A stretch of 17,639 nt of DNA, from assembly GCA_900551645.1 (NCBI GenBank), contig URWP01000032.1, forward strand, positions 1-17,639. The letters run 5' to 3'. Shown here one piece after another: positions 1-8,147 of this stretch. The translations under genes were made by a program, and so were the position numbers. Origin of the DNA: an uncultured Bacteroides sp. GTDB lineage: Bacteria; Bacteroidota; Bacteroidia; Bacteroidales; Bacteroidaceae. The stretch's first letter is position 1. The number at the start of each line of letters is the position of its first letter. The notes under the pieces are model-generated. The model had not been told where the DNA came from and did no database searches. It saw only the letters and a program-made list of their open reading frames with translations.

Positions 1-46
1 TAACACAGACATTCGTCTTGGGAATACTTACGATATTCGCGCATAT

Positions 47-77
47 TACTAAATAATTTGTGTCAACTTATTTAGTA
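47..77. repeat. AT-rich palindrome upstream of the fimbrillin-like gene
   Basis: Perfect 10-bp arms TACTAAATAA (47-56) and TTATTTAGTA (68-77) surround an 11-nt spacer. Inside the spacer TTG (58-60) pairs again with CAA (64-66), so almost the whole 31 bp is self-complementary. No T-tract follows on the plus strand, so it is not a convincing terminator for a plus-strand gene. It may be an operator or a terminator for something outside the window. The rest of 1-194 shows no gene or exact TAnnTTTG promoter box; there is an A-tract at about 122-130. Confidence 0.5.
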
Positions 78-194
78 CACTACAGTTTCTCCCAGCCGGA
101 CTATCCATCTACTTATATCGTAAAAAAAAACATTCACACAGGCAAAATTTAAACAGAACAGCGTTTCTATATCAATAAAACCACCTTAACTACC

Positions 195-1904
195 ATGAAA
201 AGACATATCATACCATTTACGTTCATTCTACTGCTTATCTTTCTATGTGAAAACTGTGCAGACAAAGGAGTTATCGAAAAAATTCAGACTGTAAACATCA
301 TAGGTAATCATATTACAGCTTTCGCCGGCAAGACTTCTTCACGGAGTACCAGTATCAGTGCATTACCAATTTCAAGCCAGATAAGCTTCCACAGTAAAGG
401 AGGCATAAATGCTTCAGGAATCCGCCTGATATGGGCAGGAGAGCACTGGGAACCCAGTCAGTCTCTCACTTGGAACAACAATCAGCCTATCGCAGAAATC
501 AAAGCTTATCACCCTGCAGAGACCGTTGAAAACCAACAATTTTATAATGAAACCGGTGAACTTACCGACTTGCTTTGTGCGACACAAACCTGTCAACAAG
601 GCTCCATCACCCTATCATTCCAACACCTTTTCTCAAAAGTTACTTTCCGGATTTCTCAATCATTCAACAGGCAGATACAACAGATCGTCATCATTCCTTC
701 TCACCTGGTTTCTTCACTTAACTGTATGGAAGCATCCATCGGTCTTGAAGAAAATTACCGTAAACTGAGTGTCAAAAAAGATGTAAATCCAAGTGGAGAA
801 TATTCATTGATTGTACCCTCCAGTCAAAAAATGACTTTATCGGTTAAAATAACCACTACTACCAGAGAATACACCATCGAATTACCCGAACAACTATACA
901 CTTCCGGTACCGAGTACATCCATACCATTAATAATCAACAACAAGGACTCGGAATCTCTAGCGTGGAAGACTACATTGCCTTTTCCCATCTCATCAATGG
1001 TTACGAATACCCTGGACGATCTTTGGATGAATTCGGTGAAACAATAGACGGAGAAACCATATATTACTTACTTAAAGACTTAGAGTTTACGGAAGAAACA
1101 TCCGGACAAGTCATGGAAATAGGATATAAAAGCAGTTCGAAGGGAGTGGCCTTCAATAATACATTCGATGGTAATCACCACACCATCAAAGGTTTAAACC
1201 TCACAGGAAAGTCCAACCAAAAATATTTCGGCATATTCGGTTATCTTGGAGCAACTGGAAAAATAAAGAATCTCTCCGTTGAAAATTTATCCATAAAAAT
1301 AACAGACTCCCAATCCAATCAGATAGGAGGTCTGGTAGGTTACAGCAGTGGAATTATAGATAACTGCAGTTTTCAGAATATCACGGCTACCTGCCAGGAT
1401 TCGGAGGAATTAACGTATATCGGAGGAATCTGTTACCTCAATTTAGGAGAAATCAAAAATTGTCGGATTATATCATTTACCGTATCCAGTAAGTTCTACC
1501 AATCCGGTGGAATTTCTTTCATCGATCAGGGTAAGGTTACCAACTGCCATGTAAGCGCTTTTAAACATACCAGCAAAAAGATTTCTCCATCCATCTGCTA
1601 TGTAACAAAGAACAGTAAATTTTCCAACATATTATGTTCCCAAATAACCGGCAACAAAATAATAAACTCTTGCACTACGCAACCATCGGTAGAACATTGC
1701 TATTATCCGTCTACCATAGACCTTCCTATAGACAAAAGCTACACAAATAAATTCATCCCCTACGATGAAGATACCTATCTCGAAGCAAATGGTACAAATG
1801 TAGAAATTGCATTGAACCAATGGGTTCTATTGAATGAACAACCGTTACAATCCTGGATACGAAACGAAGACCAGACCGTTACAGTAAATATATATGGCTA
1901 TTAA
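195..1904 (+). CDS. Fimbrillin-like lipoprotein with GLUG-repeat C-terminus
   Basis: Predicted exported surface lipoprotein of 569 aa. A hydrophobic signal (residues 5-17) is followed by a Cys-containing stretch, and C21, followed by ADKG, is the likely lipidated residue although the lipobox is weak. Residues about 30-245 resemble the Bacteroidales fimbrillin-like (FimA/Mfa) domain: a Ser/Thr-rich start, a WNN...IKAYHP segment, DLLCAT, and an FQHLFSKVTF segment typical of the family. Residues about 258-495 change to GLUG-type repeats, with FDGNHHTIKGLNL, FGIFGYL...GKIKNLSV, IGGLVGYSSGIIDNC and YIGGICYLNLGEIKNC at roughly 30-residue spacing. These are expected to form a beta-solenoid. The protein may be a fimbrial tip or adhesin component, or a free lipoprotein. 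No anchor or other fimbrial gene is next to it, so a role in a pilus is inference. No clear promoter box was found upstream. Confidence 0.75.
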   Translation: MKRHIIPFTFILLLIFLCENCADKGVIEKIQTVNIIGNHITAFAGKTSSRSTSISALPISSQISFHSKGGINASGIRLIWAGEHWEPSQSLTWNNNQPIAEIKAYHPAETVENQQFYNETGELTDLLCATQTCQQGSITLSFQHLFSKVTFRISQSFNRQIQQIVIIPSHLVSSLNCMEASIGLEENYRKLSVKKDVNPSGEYSLIVPSSQKMTLSVKITTTTREYTIELPEQLYTSGTEYIHTINNQQQGLGISSVEDYIAFSHLINGYEYPGRSLDEFGETIDGETIYYLLKDLEFTEETSGQVMEIGYKSSSKGVAFNNTFDGNHHTIKGLNLTGKSNQKYFGIFGYLGATGKIKNLSVENLSIKITDSQSNQIGGLVGYSSGIIDNCSFQNITATCQDSEELTYIGGICYLNLGEIKNCRIISFTVSSKFYQSGGISFIDQGKVTNCHVSAFKHTSKKISPSICYVTKNSKFSNILCSQITGNKIINSCTTQPSVEHCYYPSTIDLPIDKSYTNKFIPYDEDTYLEANGTNVEIALNQWVLLNEQPLQSWIRNEDQTVTVNIYGY

Positions 1905-1946
1905 ACTATTTTTCTGCAAGAAACATACATACTCCATAAAATATTG

Positions 1947-1954
1947 TATTTTTG
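1947..1954 (+). promoter_or_regulatory. Bacteroidales -7 box (TATTTTTG)
   Basis: TATTTTTG matches the Bacteroides TAnnTTTG -7 consensus and lies 19 nt before the ATG at 1974, followed by GTCGC-type sequence. No good TTG -33 element is seen 19-21 nt upstream. The box rules out the longer reading frame that begins at 1944, since that start would lie upstream of the transcript. Confidence 0.6.
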
Positions 1955-1973
1955 TCGCAAAATTGGAAATAGT

Positions 1974-2846
1974 ATGGATAAGAACAAGAAACTGGTAATA
2001 ACCATTGTTGTTTTGGTGGCTATCATAGCTGTTGTAGGATTCCTGGCTTTCAATGAGTCACGCAAAAACAAAGAAATGAGTGAACTGTTTGCTGTCGAAA
2101 AACAGGAAATGGAAAATGAATACAGTACTTTCGCCACTCAATACGATGAGTTGCAAGTACAGATTAACAACGACTCACTGAAAGAAAAACTGGAAAGTGA
2201 AAAACTGAAGACACAACGTCTGCTGGAAGAACTGCGTCAGGTAAAGACTACAAACGCGGCCGAAATCATGCGTTTGAAAAAGGAGTTGCGTACGGTACGT
2301 GCCGTATTAAGAAGCTACGTGATGCAAATTGATTCATTGAACAAAATCAATGAAGCACTGACCAAAGAAAACGTGGAGGTTAAAAACAAATATTCTCAAG
2401 CTACCGCTCAAATCAGTAATCTTTCCGCTGAGAAAAAAAGCCTGAATGAAAAAGTAACTTTAGCAGCACAACTGGATGCAACCAATATTTCTGTCCTTCC
2501 TACAAACAAACGGGGCAAAAAGGCTAAAAAAGTGAAAGATGTCAAAAAACTGGCTATTTCATTCACCATCGTAAAGAACATTACCGCAACAACAGGTAAT
2601 AAAACAATATATGTCCGCATCGCCAAACCTGATAACGAAATTCTGACCAAGAGCAGTGCCAATACCTTTGCCTACGAAGACCGTAACATCGGTTACTCCA
2701 TCAAGAAATACATCGAATATACCGGTGAAGAACAACAGGTTACTGTATATTGGGATGTAGAAGAATTCTTACCGGCCGGAACCTACCACGTATACTTGTT
2801 CGCTGATGGAAATATGATTGGACAAAACGCTTTCTCTTTACAATAA
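1974..2846 (+). CDS. Membrane-anchored coiled-coil protein with C-terminal beta domain, function unknown
   Basis: I do not recognise a named family. The 290-aa protein has a short cytoplasmic Lys-rich start, one transmembrane helix (about 8-26), then a long Glu/Lys/Leu-rich coiled coil (about 30-165) in the periplasm. A very basic linker follows (179-192, KRGKKAKKVKDVKK), and then a domain of about 100 residues (193-290) with alternating hydrophobic strands, ending LPAGTYHVYLFADGNMIG. That end resembles an immunoglobulin-like or similar beta-sandwich domain. The ATG at 1974 is chosen over an in-frame ATG at 1944 because a -7 box lies at 1947-1954. It is a single-gene unit with its own promoter and a strong terminator at 2862-2890. 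A structural or scaffolding role in the envelope is only a guess. Confidence 0.8.
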   Translation: MDKNKKLVITIVVLVAIIAVVGFLAFNESRKNKEMSELFAVEKQEMENEYSTFATQYDELQVQINNDSLKEKLESEKLKTQRLLEELRQVKTTNAAEIMRLKKELRTVRAVLRSYVMQIDSLNKINEALTKENVEVKNKYSQATAQISNLSAEKKSLNEKVTLAAQLDATNISVLPTNKRGKKAKKVKDVKKLAISFTIVKNITATTGNKTIYVRIAKPDNEILTKSSANTFAYEDRNIGYSIKKYIEYTGEEQQVTVYWDVEEFLPAGTYHVYLFADGNMIGQNAFSLQ

Positions 2847-2861
2847 AAATAGCTTTAATGA

Positions 2862-2890
2862 ATACAGCCCGTCATACAGACGGGCTGTAT
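2862..2890 (+). terminator. Rho-independent terminator hairpin
   Basis: A perfect 12-bp GC-containing stem, ATACAGCCCGTC (2862-2873) with GACGGGCTGTAT (2879-2890), has a 5-nt loop (ATACA) and is followed by CTGTTTTC. It starts 15 nt after the stop codon of the coiled-coil gene. Confidence 0.85.
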
Positions 2891-2956
2891 CTGTTTTCAA
2901 AACCTATAAAAACCTAAACCCCAGATTATCCTTCAACAATATTCCATTTTTTATAT

Positions 2957-2964
2957 TATCTTTG
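2957..2964 (+). promoter_or_regulatory. Bacteroidales -7 box (TATCTTTG)
   Basis: TATCTTTG matches TAnnTTTG and is followed by TCGC, as at the preceding gene. It lies 25 nt upstream of the ATG at 2990. No clear -33 TTG is at the expected spacing. Confidence 0.6.
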
Positions 2965-2989
2965 TCGCTGGAAAACAAACAACAAACTT

Positions 2990-4372
2990 ATGCTGAAAAA
3001 ACTTTCTTACTGGACTGCCAGCCTGCTCATTCTGTGGGGAATGTCACTGACCTCATGTTTCCAGGACCGATCAGTAGAATATTACGCACTGATCCAACCC
3101 AAAACCTGGATGTACGAGGTAATGCAACAATATTATCTTTTCTATGAAGATTTGCCCAGTGAAGAAAACTTGAATTTTTTCAACAAACCACAAGATTTCC
3201 TCAAGTCTGTTGTATCTTCCCAAGACCAGAAAAATGGAGTGATTTTCTCACATGTGGATTCTGTCTTTACCTCATCACGTGCAACGAGTGATACTCCTAC
3301 TTTCGGTATCGAAGGAGCGATGGTACAGGTCCCATCAGGAGCATACGCTATCCGGGTACTTTATACACAACCGGATTCACCGGCTGAAGAAGCAGGTATT
3401 CAACGAGGAGACTGGATTATCTCGGCCGACAACAAGAAAATGAAATCGACCGATTATACCCAATACATATCTAATCCCACCCAAGCCTATACCTTTACAT
3501 TGGGAAAATATAACGGAGAAGGATTTGATACCATCCCCCAGACGGTACAAATGCCCGCACCACGTTACATTGAAGAACATAACCTGCTTTCACAAAAAAT
3601 TCTGGATATCGGAGGGAAAAAAGTGGCTTACCTGCTCTATAACGAGTTCGGTGCTCAAGACGAAGAAGCCCTCAACCAATGGTTTACGGATATAGCCTCA
3701 GCAAATCCGTCGGATATCATTCTTGATTTGCGCTACAATCCGGGAGGTTATCTGAACATGGCTCAGAAACTGGGTTCTATGTTGGCTCCACAGGAAGCCC
3801 AAGGACAAACGCTCGTAAAAATGACCTATAACGACAAGTTGAACCAGGAAGAAATACTGAAGGTAGACCCGACCCTGATTCCTGGCGGAACCGCCTTGAG
3901 TTACACAAATCTGTACATTTTGACGACCTCAAACACAGCCTCTGCTTCGGAAGTTATTATCAACTGCCTGAAACCGTATCTGCAAGAACGACTCATACAA
4001 GTAGGAACAGCTACATTCGGAAAAAATATCGGACAACAGCTTTTCACCGATGAACAGGCTCCACAACTGGAGTTCTGGTTAAGCACTATCTACTTGAGTA
4101 ACTCAGAAGGGTTCAAAGATTATTTCGACAATGGACTAACACCAGACTTCGAACAGTCTGAAGACATATCCGGTACTTTAGGAGAATTTGCCTCTGCAGA
4201 AGACGAACTGATTCAACCGGTATTCACTCATATTCAGACCGGAAGTTTCCCAACACAACCGGAAGAAGGAGAAAGTGAAGAAACTCAGCTCAAATCCAGA
4301 GGATATCAAGGAAAAAACATCCGTATCCTTTACAATTCCGTTGCCTCCAAGCCTCATACCGCAAAAAGATAA
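2990..4372 (+). CDS. S41-family C-terminal processing protease, lipoprotein
   Basis: Predicted periplasmic or surface-anchored serine protease of 460 aa. The lipoprotein signal ends in LTSC (C23). Residues about 105-185 form a PDZ domain (VLYTQPDSPAEEAGIQRGDWIISAD). The catalytic core follows: ILDLRYNPGG (244-253), NTASASE with the likely nucleophile S318, and TFGKNIGQ with the likely general base K345, the Ser/Lys dyad of the tail-specific protease family. The 27-residue Ser-Lys spacing is close to that of E. coli Prc (25). The C-terminus (about 395-460) is a charged, probably flexible tail. The gene has its own -7 box and stands alone between a terminator and the efflux operon. The substrate is unknown. 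Bacteroidales carry several such lipoprotein S41 peptidases, and this sequence does not say which process it serves. Confidence 0.9.
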   Translation: MLKKLSYWTASLLILWGMSLTSCFQDRSVEYYALIQPKTWMYEVMQQYYLFYEDLPSEENLNFFNKPQDFLKSVVSSQDQKNGVIFSHVDSVFTSSRATSDTPTFGIEGAMVQVPSGAYAIRVLYTQPDSPAEEAGIQRGDWIISADNKKMKSTDYTQYISNPTQAYTFTLGKYNGEGFDTIPQTVQMPAPRYIEEHNLLSQKILDIGGKKVAYLLYNEFGAQDEEALNQWFTDIASANPSDIILDLRYNPGGYLNMAQKLGSMLAPQEAQGQTLVKMTYNDKLNQEEILKVDPTLIPGGTALSYTNLYILTTSNTASASEVIINCLKPYLQERLIQVGTATFGKNIGQQLFTDEQAPQLEFWLSTIYLSNSEGFKDYFDNGLTPDFEQSEDISGTLGEFASAEDELIQPVFTHIQTGSFPTQPEEGESEETQLKSRGYQGKNIRILYNSVASKPHTAKR

Positions 4373-4402
4373 GTTGCATTGACAATCTTTTCAACAATTT
4401 AC

Positions 4403-4433
4403 TTGGCTTATTTGTTACAAAGTAATACATTTG
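4403..4433 (+). promoter_or_regulatory. Promoter of the efflux operon (TTG -33, TACATTTG -7)
   Basis: TACATTTG at 4426-4433 matches TAnnTTTG, and TTG at 4403-4405 lies 20 nt upstream, within the 19-21 nt spacing of the Bacteroides -33/-7 promoter. This is the most complete promoter in the window. Between the two boxes lies an 11-bp palindrome, TTTGTTACAAA (4411-4421), which could be a repressor site. Confidence 0.65.
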
Positions 4434-4437
4434 CATT

Positions 4438-4451
4438 GTTGCATAAGCAAC
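4438..4451 (+). other. Small hairpin at the predicted 5' end of the efflux mRNA
   Basis: GTTGC (4438-4442), loop ATAA, GCAAC (4447-4451) form a 5-bp stem. With the -7 box ending at 4433, transcription would begin at about 4438-4441, so the hairpin would sit at the extreme 5' end of the transcript. The structure is seen in the sequence; a role in mRNA stability is inference. Confidence 0.35.
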
Positions 4452-4475
4452 CAAACAAATTAGTCTGAATTGGTA

Positions 4476-5951
4476 ATGAAAAGATTTTTAAGTATTATCT
4501 TATTAACTGGGTTGACTCTCGGAGTACATGCCCAGCGGGTCCTGACCCTGGACAGTTGTCGAATACTGGCCCTTGAAAACAATAAGGAGCTACGTATCGC
4601 CCAAGAAAAAATAAATGCTGCCCACTACCAGAAGAAGGCCGCATTTACCAACTATCTGCCCAAAATTGATGTAACGGGTACTTACATGCGTACCCAAAAA
4701 GAAATTTCCTTGCTTAGTGACGAACAGAAACAGACCATTGGGAATATAGGTACTACTGCCAGTAATCAGATTCAGCAGGCTTTCCAACAAATAGCCGCTA
4801 CCAATCCAGGACTGGCCGCTTCTCTACAACCAATTGCTGCAATATTCGGACAAGTGGCCCCAAGTTTCGAGGGAGCATTGAACGGTATGGGGCAAAGTGT
4901 AGTAGATGCTTTCCGGACAGATACACGGAACATGTACGCAGGTGCTGCAACACTGACCCAACCACTCTACATGGGAGGCAAAATCATTGCATATAACAAA
5001 ATTACTAAGTATGCAGAGCAACTGGCAGAATCTCAGCACGCCACCGAAACCCAGAATCTTATCCTAAATACTGATCAGGCATATTGGCAAGTCGTATCTT
5101 TGGCCAACAAGAAAAAACTGGCAGAAAGCTACCTGGCTCTCGTACAGAAACTGGATTCAGATGTAGACAAGATGATTCAGGAGGGAGTAGCTACCCGTGC
5201 CGACGGACTCAGTGTAAAAGTAAAAGTCAACGAAGCTGAAATGACACTCACGCAAGTGGAAAATGGATTGAGTCTATCGAAAATGTTACTCTGTCAGCTT
5301 TGTGGACTTCCACTGGAAAGCGACATCCAGCTGACCGATGAAAACATGGATAACCTGACACTTCCTTCTACTTATACAGAAAGCAATGTAAATACAGCAT
5401 TGTCCAACCGGGAAGAATTAAAAAGTCTGGAACTCGCTCAAAAGATATACCAACAGAAAGTCAATGTAGTACGCTCTGAATTCCTACCAACAGTAGCTTT
5501 CACAGCCAATTACCTTGTTACCAATCCGTCTCTTTATAACGGATTCGAAAACAAATTCCGAGGGATGTGGGCTGTAGGAGTCATGCTGAAGATTCCTGTT
5601 TTCCATTGGGGAGAAGGCATCTATAAGATAAAAGCAGCCAAAGCAGAAGCAAACATTGCCCGATACCAGTTGGAAGATATCAAAGAAAAAGTGGAACTAC
5701 AGGTAACTCAAAGCTCTTATAAAGTAAATGAAGCTACCAAGAAACTGACTATGGCTCAGAAAAACATGGAAAAAGCTGACGAAAACCTGCGTTATGCCAA
5801 TCTGGGCTTCAAGGAAGGAGTAATCCCCACCAGCAACGTTCTGGAAGCACAGACCGCTTGGCTATCGGCTCAATCTGGAAAAATTGACGCACAGATAGAC
5901 TTGAAAATGAGTGAAATTTATTTAAACAAATCAATGGGAACATTAAAATAA
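4476..5951 (+). CDS. TolC-family outer-membrane efflux protein
   Basis: Outer-membrane channel of a tripartite efflux system, 491 aa. A signal peptide (MKRFLSIILLTGLTLGVHA, about residues 1-19) is followed by two long alpha-helical outer-membrane-factor repeats. The first starts LDSCRILALENNKELRIA and contains a Gln/Ala-rich stretch. The second carries LSNREELKSLELAQKI, and then GVIPTSNVLEAQTAWLSAQ and KMSEIYLNKSMGTL near the end, both typical of the family. The ATG at 4476 is preferred to the in-frame TTG at 4470 because MKRF gives a normal signal peptide. It is the first gene of a four-gene operon, separated by 8 nt from the HlyD-type adaptor. It would connect that adaptor to the exterior; the cargo is not evident. 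Confidence 0.9.
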   Translation: MKRFLSIILLTGLTLGVHAQRVLTLDSCRILALENNKELRIAQEKINAAHYQKKAAFTNYLPKIDVTGTYMRTQKEISLLSDEQKQTIGNIGTTASNQIQQAFQQIAATNPGLAASLQPIAAIFGQVAPSFEGALNGMGQSVVDAFRTDTRNMYAGAATLTQPLYMGGKIIAYNKITKYAEQLAESQHATETQNLILNTDQAYWQVVSLANKKKLAESYLALVQKLDSDVDKMIQEGVATRADGLSVKVKVNEAEMTLTQVENGLSLSKMLLCQLCGLPLESDIQLTDENMDNLTLPSTYTESNVNTALSNREELKSLELAQKIYQQKVNVVRSEFLPTVAFTANYLVTNPSLYNGFENKFRGMWAVGVMLKIPVFHWGEGIYKIKAAKAEANIARYQLEDIKEKVELQVTQSSYKVNEATKKLTMAQKNMEKADENLRYANLGFKEGVIPTSNVLEAQTAWLSAQSGKIDAQIDLKMSEIYLNKSMGTLK

Positions 5952-5959
5952 CAACAGAT

Positions 5960-6946
5960 ATGGCTGAAAAATCTCAACGTAACAACATTCTGCTGGCATT
6001 CTTTACACTACTGGCAGTAATCGTCATCGTAAGCGTAATCGGATTCTTTACTTTGGGAAAAGGTCCGGAAATTATCCAAGGGCAAGCAGAAGCCACTGAG
6101 TACCGAGTTTCAAGCAAAGTACCCGGACGTATCCTAAAATATTTTGTAAGCGAAGGAGATCAGGTAAAAGCCGGTGATACCCTGGCTATCTTAGAAGCAC
6201 CTGATGTAATAGCCAAACTGACTCAAGCTCAAGCGGCAGAACAGGCGGCACAAGCCATGAACGAAAAAGCCTTACGCGGTACACGTTCCGAACAAATACA
6301 GGCTGCCTACGAAATGTGGCAAAAGGCTAAAGCAGGACTGGAAATTGCAGAAAAATCATACAACCGAGTGAATCGTCTGTATGAAGAAGGAGTCATGTCT
6401 GCTCAAAAACGTGATGAAGCTAAAGCACAGTATGAAGCAATGAAAGCAACAGAACGTGCAGCCAATGCACAATATACTATGGCCAAAAATGGAGCACAAA
6501 AAGAAGATAAAGAAATGGCAGCAGCTCAGGTAGAACGTGCCAAAGGAGCTGTAGCAGAAGTATCCTCCTATATCAGCGAAACTTATCTTACAGCTTCAGC
6601 CGATGGCGAAGTGAGTGAAATTTTCCCAAAAGTAGGTGAACTGGTTGGAACAGGAGCTCCGATTATGAATATAGCCCAACTGAATGACATGTGGGTAAGT
6701 TTCAATGTCCGCGAGGACCTGCTGAAGGATTTTACAGTAGGCGGAGAAATCAATGCGAATATTCCGGCACTTGAAACGACAGGAACCTTCAAAGTAACTT
6801 ATATGAAAGATTTAGGTACATATGCTGCCTGGAAAGCTACTAAAACTACAGGACAGTATGACCTGAAAACGTTCGAAGTAAAAGTGAAGCCTGTACAGCC
6901 CATTGCCAATCTACGCCCGGGTATGTCGGTCATCATTGAAAAATAA
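5960..6946 (+). CDS. HlyD-family periplasmic adaptor (membrane fusion protein)
   Basis: Adaptor of 328 aa bridging the inner-membrane permeases and the TolC-like channel. One N-terminal transmembrane helix (about 10-32) is followed by the first half of the biotinyl-lipoyl domain (about 47-82, VPGRILKYFVSEGDQVKAGD). An Ala/Glu/Lys-rich coiled-coil hairpin spans about 83-200. The second lipoyl half follows (about 210-240, TASADGEVSEIFPKVGELVG), then a beta-barrel domain with MWVSFNVREDLL and ending LRPGMSV. The layout resembles E. coli YbhG and EmrA more than the RND adaptors, because the protein is anchored by a helix and not a lipid. It lies 8 nt after the TolC-like gene and 12 nt before the first permease, so co-transcription is very likely. 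Confidence 0.9.
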   Translation: MAEKSQRNNILLAFFTLLAVIVIVSVIGFFTLGKGPEIIQGQAEATEYRVSSKVPGRILKYFVSEGDQVKAGDTLAILEAPDVIAKLTQAQAAEQAAQAMNEKALRGTRSEQIQAAYEMWQKAKAGLEIAEKSYNRVNRLYEEGVMSAQKRDEAKAQYEAMKATERAANAQYTMAKNGAQKEDKEMAAAQVERAKGAVAEVSSYISETYLTASADGEVSEIFPKVGELVGTGAPIMNIAQLNDMWVSFNVREDLLKDFTVGGEINANIPALETTGTFKVTYMKDLGTYAAWKATKTTGQYDLKTFEVKVKPVQPIANLRPGMSVIIEK

Positions 6947-6958
6947 ATTGGTGGAATC

Positions 6959-8134
6959 ATGTCAACATCTGTCCTTAAAAGTCTGTTGCAGATAGCCAAA
7001 CGGGAAGTATTCCGCATAGCGGTGAAACCAATGTACCTGTTCTGTATGGTGATAGCACCGGTATTCTGTTACCTGTTCTTCACTACACTGATGGGAAAAG
7101 GACTTCCTACAGACCTTCCTGCGGGCATAGTGGACCTTGACAACACCTCGACCACACGTAACATCATCCGCAATCTGGACGCTTTCCAACAGACAAAAAT
7201 CATCGCACACTACAGCAGTGTGACCGAAGCACGCGAAGCTATGCAACGCGGTGAAATCTACTCTTTCTACTACATACCGGAAGGAACCACCGAAGAAGCA
7301 TTAGCTAGCCGTCAGCCCAAAGTTTCGTTTTATGTCAACTATTCGTATTTGATAGCCGGATCATTGCTCTACAGAGATCAGCGGACTATGTCTGAACTGG
7401 CAGCAGGAGCTATTGGAAGAGCTACCCTATATGCTAAGGGAGCTACTGAAGACCAGGCTATGGGATTCCTTCAACCGATAGTTATCGATACCCATGCCTT
7501 AAACAATCCTTGGCTCAACTATTCGGTATACCTTTGCAATACTTTGTTTCCAGGAATATTGATGTTACTGATCTTCCTGACTACCTGTTATTCCATCGGA
7601 ACAGAAATCAAAGAGAATACCGCAAAATCTCTGTTGGCTTTGGCCGATGGTTCCATTGTTACTGCATTGATAGGAAAACTAATACCACAAACTATTGTCT
7701 TTTTCATCATCGCAACTTTTCATAATGTCTATCTATACGGGTTCATGCATTTCCCATGTAACAGTGGTATCTTCCCGATGGTATTAGCAGGACTACTTCT
7801 GGTCCTTGCTTCACAAGCATTCGGAGTTTTCCTGTTCGGTCTAATTGGTACCATGCGATTATCTATGAGTGCGGCCTCCCTATGGGGTGTAATTTCATTC
7901 TCCATTTCCGGATTCACATTCCCGGTAATGGCCATGCATCCTACTTTACAGGCACTCAGTAATCTGTTTCCGTTACGGCATTATTTCCTTTTATATGTCA
8001 ATCAGGCTCTTAACGGTTACCCCATTATCTATGCGTGGCATTCCGTTGTCGCCTTACTGCTTTTTATGGTGCTTCCTTTCTTCGTTCTGAAAAAGCTTCG
8101 GGCAGCCATGACAAGCTATGTATATTTACCGTAA
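6959..8134 (+). CDS. ABC-2 type transporter permease (first of pair)
   Basis: Inner-membrane permease of 391 aa in the ABC-2 family (ABC2_membrane_3-like, compare YbhS/YbhR). A first helix (about 24-45) is followed by a periplasmic domain of about 140 residues starting LPAGIVDLDNTSTTRNIIRNLD, the signature order of this subfamily. Five or so further helices follow from about residue 185, including FPGILMLLIFLTTCYSIGTEI, TIVFFIIATFHNVYL and FPMVLAGLLLVLASQAFG, and a short amphipathic-type LFPLRHYFLLYVNQALNG segment. The C-terminus is KKLRAAMTSYVYLP. The protein has no nucleotide-binding motifs (no Walker A or ABC signature). It would pair with the next gene product as a heterodimer. Confidence 0.88.
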   Translation: MSTSVLKSLLQIAKREVFRIAVKPMYLFCMVIAPVFCYLFFTTLMGKGLPTDLPAGIVDLDNTSTTRNIIRNLDAFQQTKIIAHYSSVTEAREAMQRGEIYSFYYIPEGTTEEALASRQPKVSFYVNYSYLIAGSLLYRDQRTMSELAAGAIGRATLYAKGATEDQAMGFLQPIVIDTHALNNPWLNYSVYLCNTLFPGILMLLIFLTTCYSIGTEIKENTAKSLLALADGSIVTALIGKLIPQTIVFFIIATFHNVYLYGFMHFPCNSGIFPMVLAGLLLVLASQAFGVFLFGLIGTMRLSMSAASLWGVISFSISGFTFPVMAMHPTLQALSNLFPLRHYFLLYVNQALNGYPIIYAWHSVVALLLFMVLPFFVLKKLRAAMTSYVYLP

Positions 8135-8147
8135 ACTTGATACATGC

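Noticed and set aside
1..44. Open minus-strand frame beginning with ATG at 44 (MREYRKYSQD...) and running off the left edge
   Set aside because: Only about 14 codons are visible, with no promoter match or family similarity. It could be the start of a divergent gene but cannot be supported from this window.
2942..2973. TTCCA...TGGAA repeat around the S41 gene -7 box
   Set aside because: The arms are only 5 nt with no further pairing, so chance is the likely explanation.
4411..4433. TTTG at 4411 (and similarly at 9467) as the -33 element of the downstream -7 box
   Set aside because: The spacing is 11 nt, but Bacteroides promoters need about 19-21 nt between the elements.
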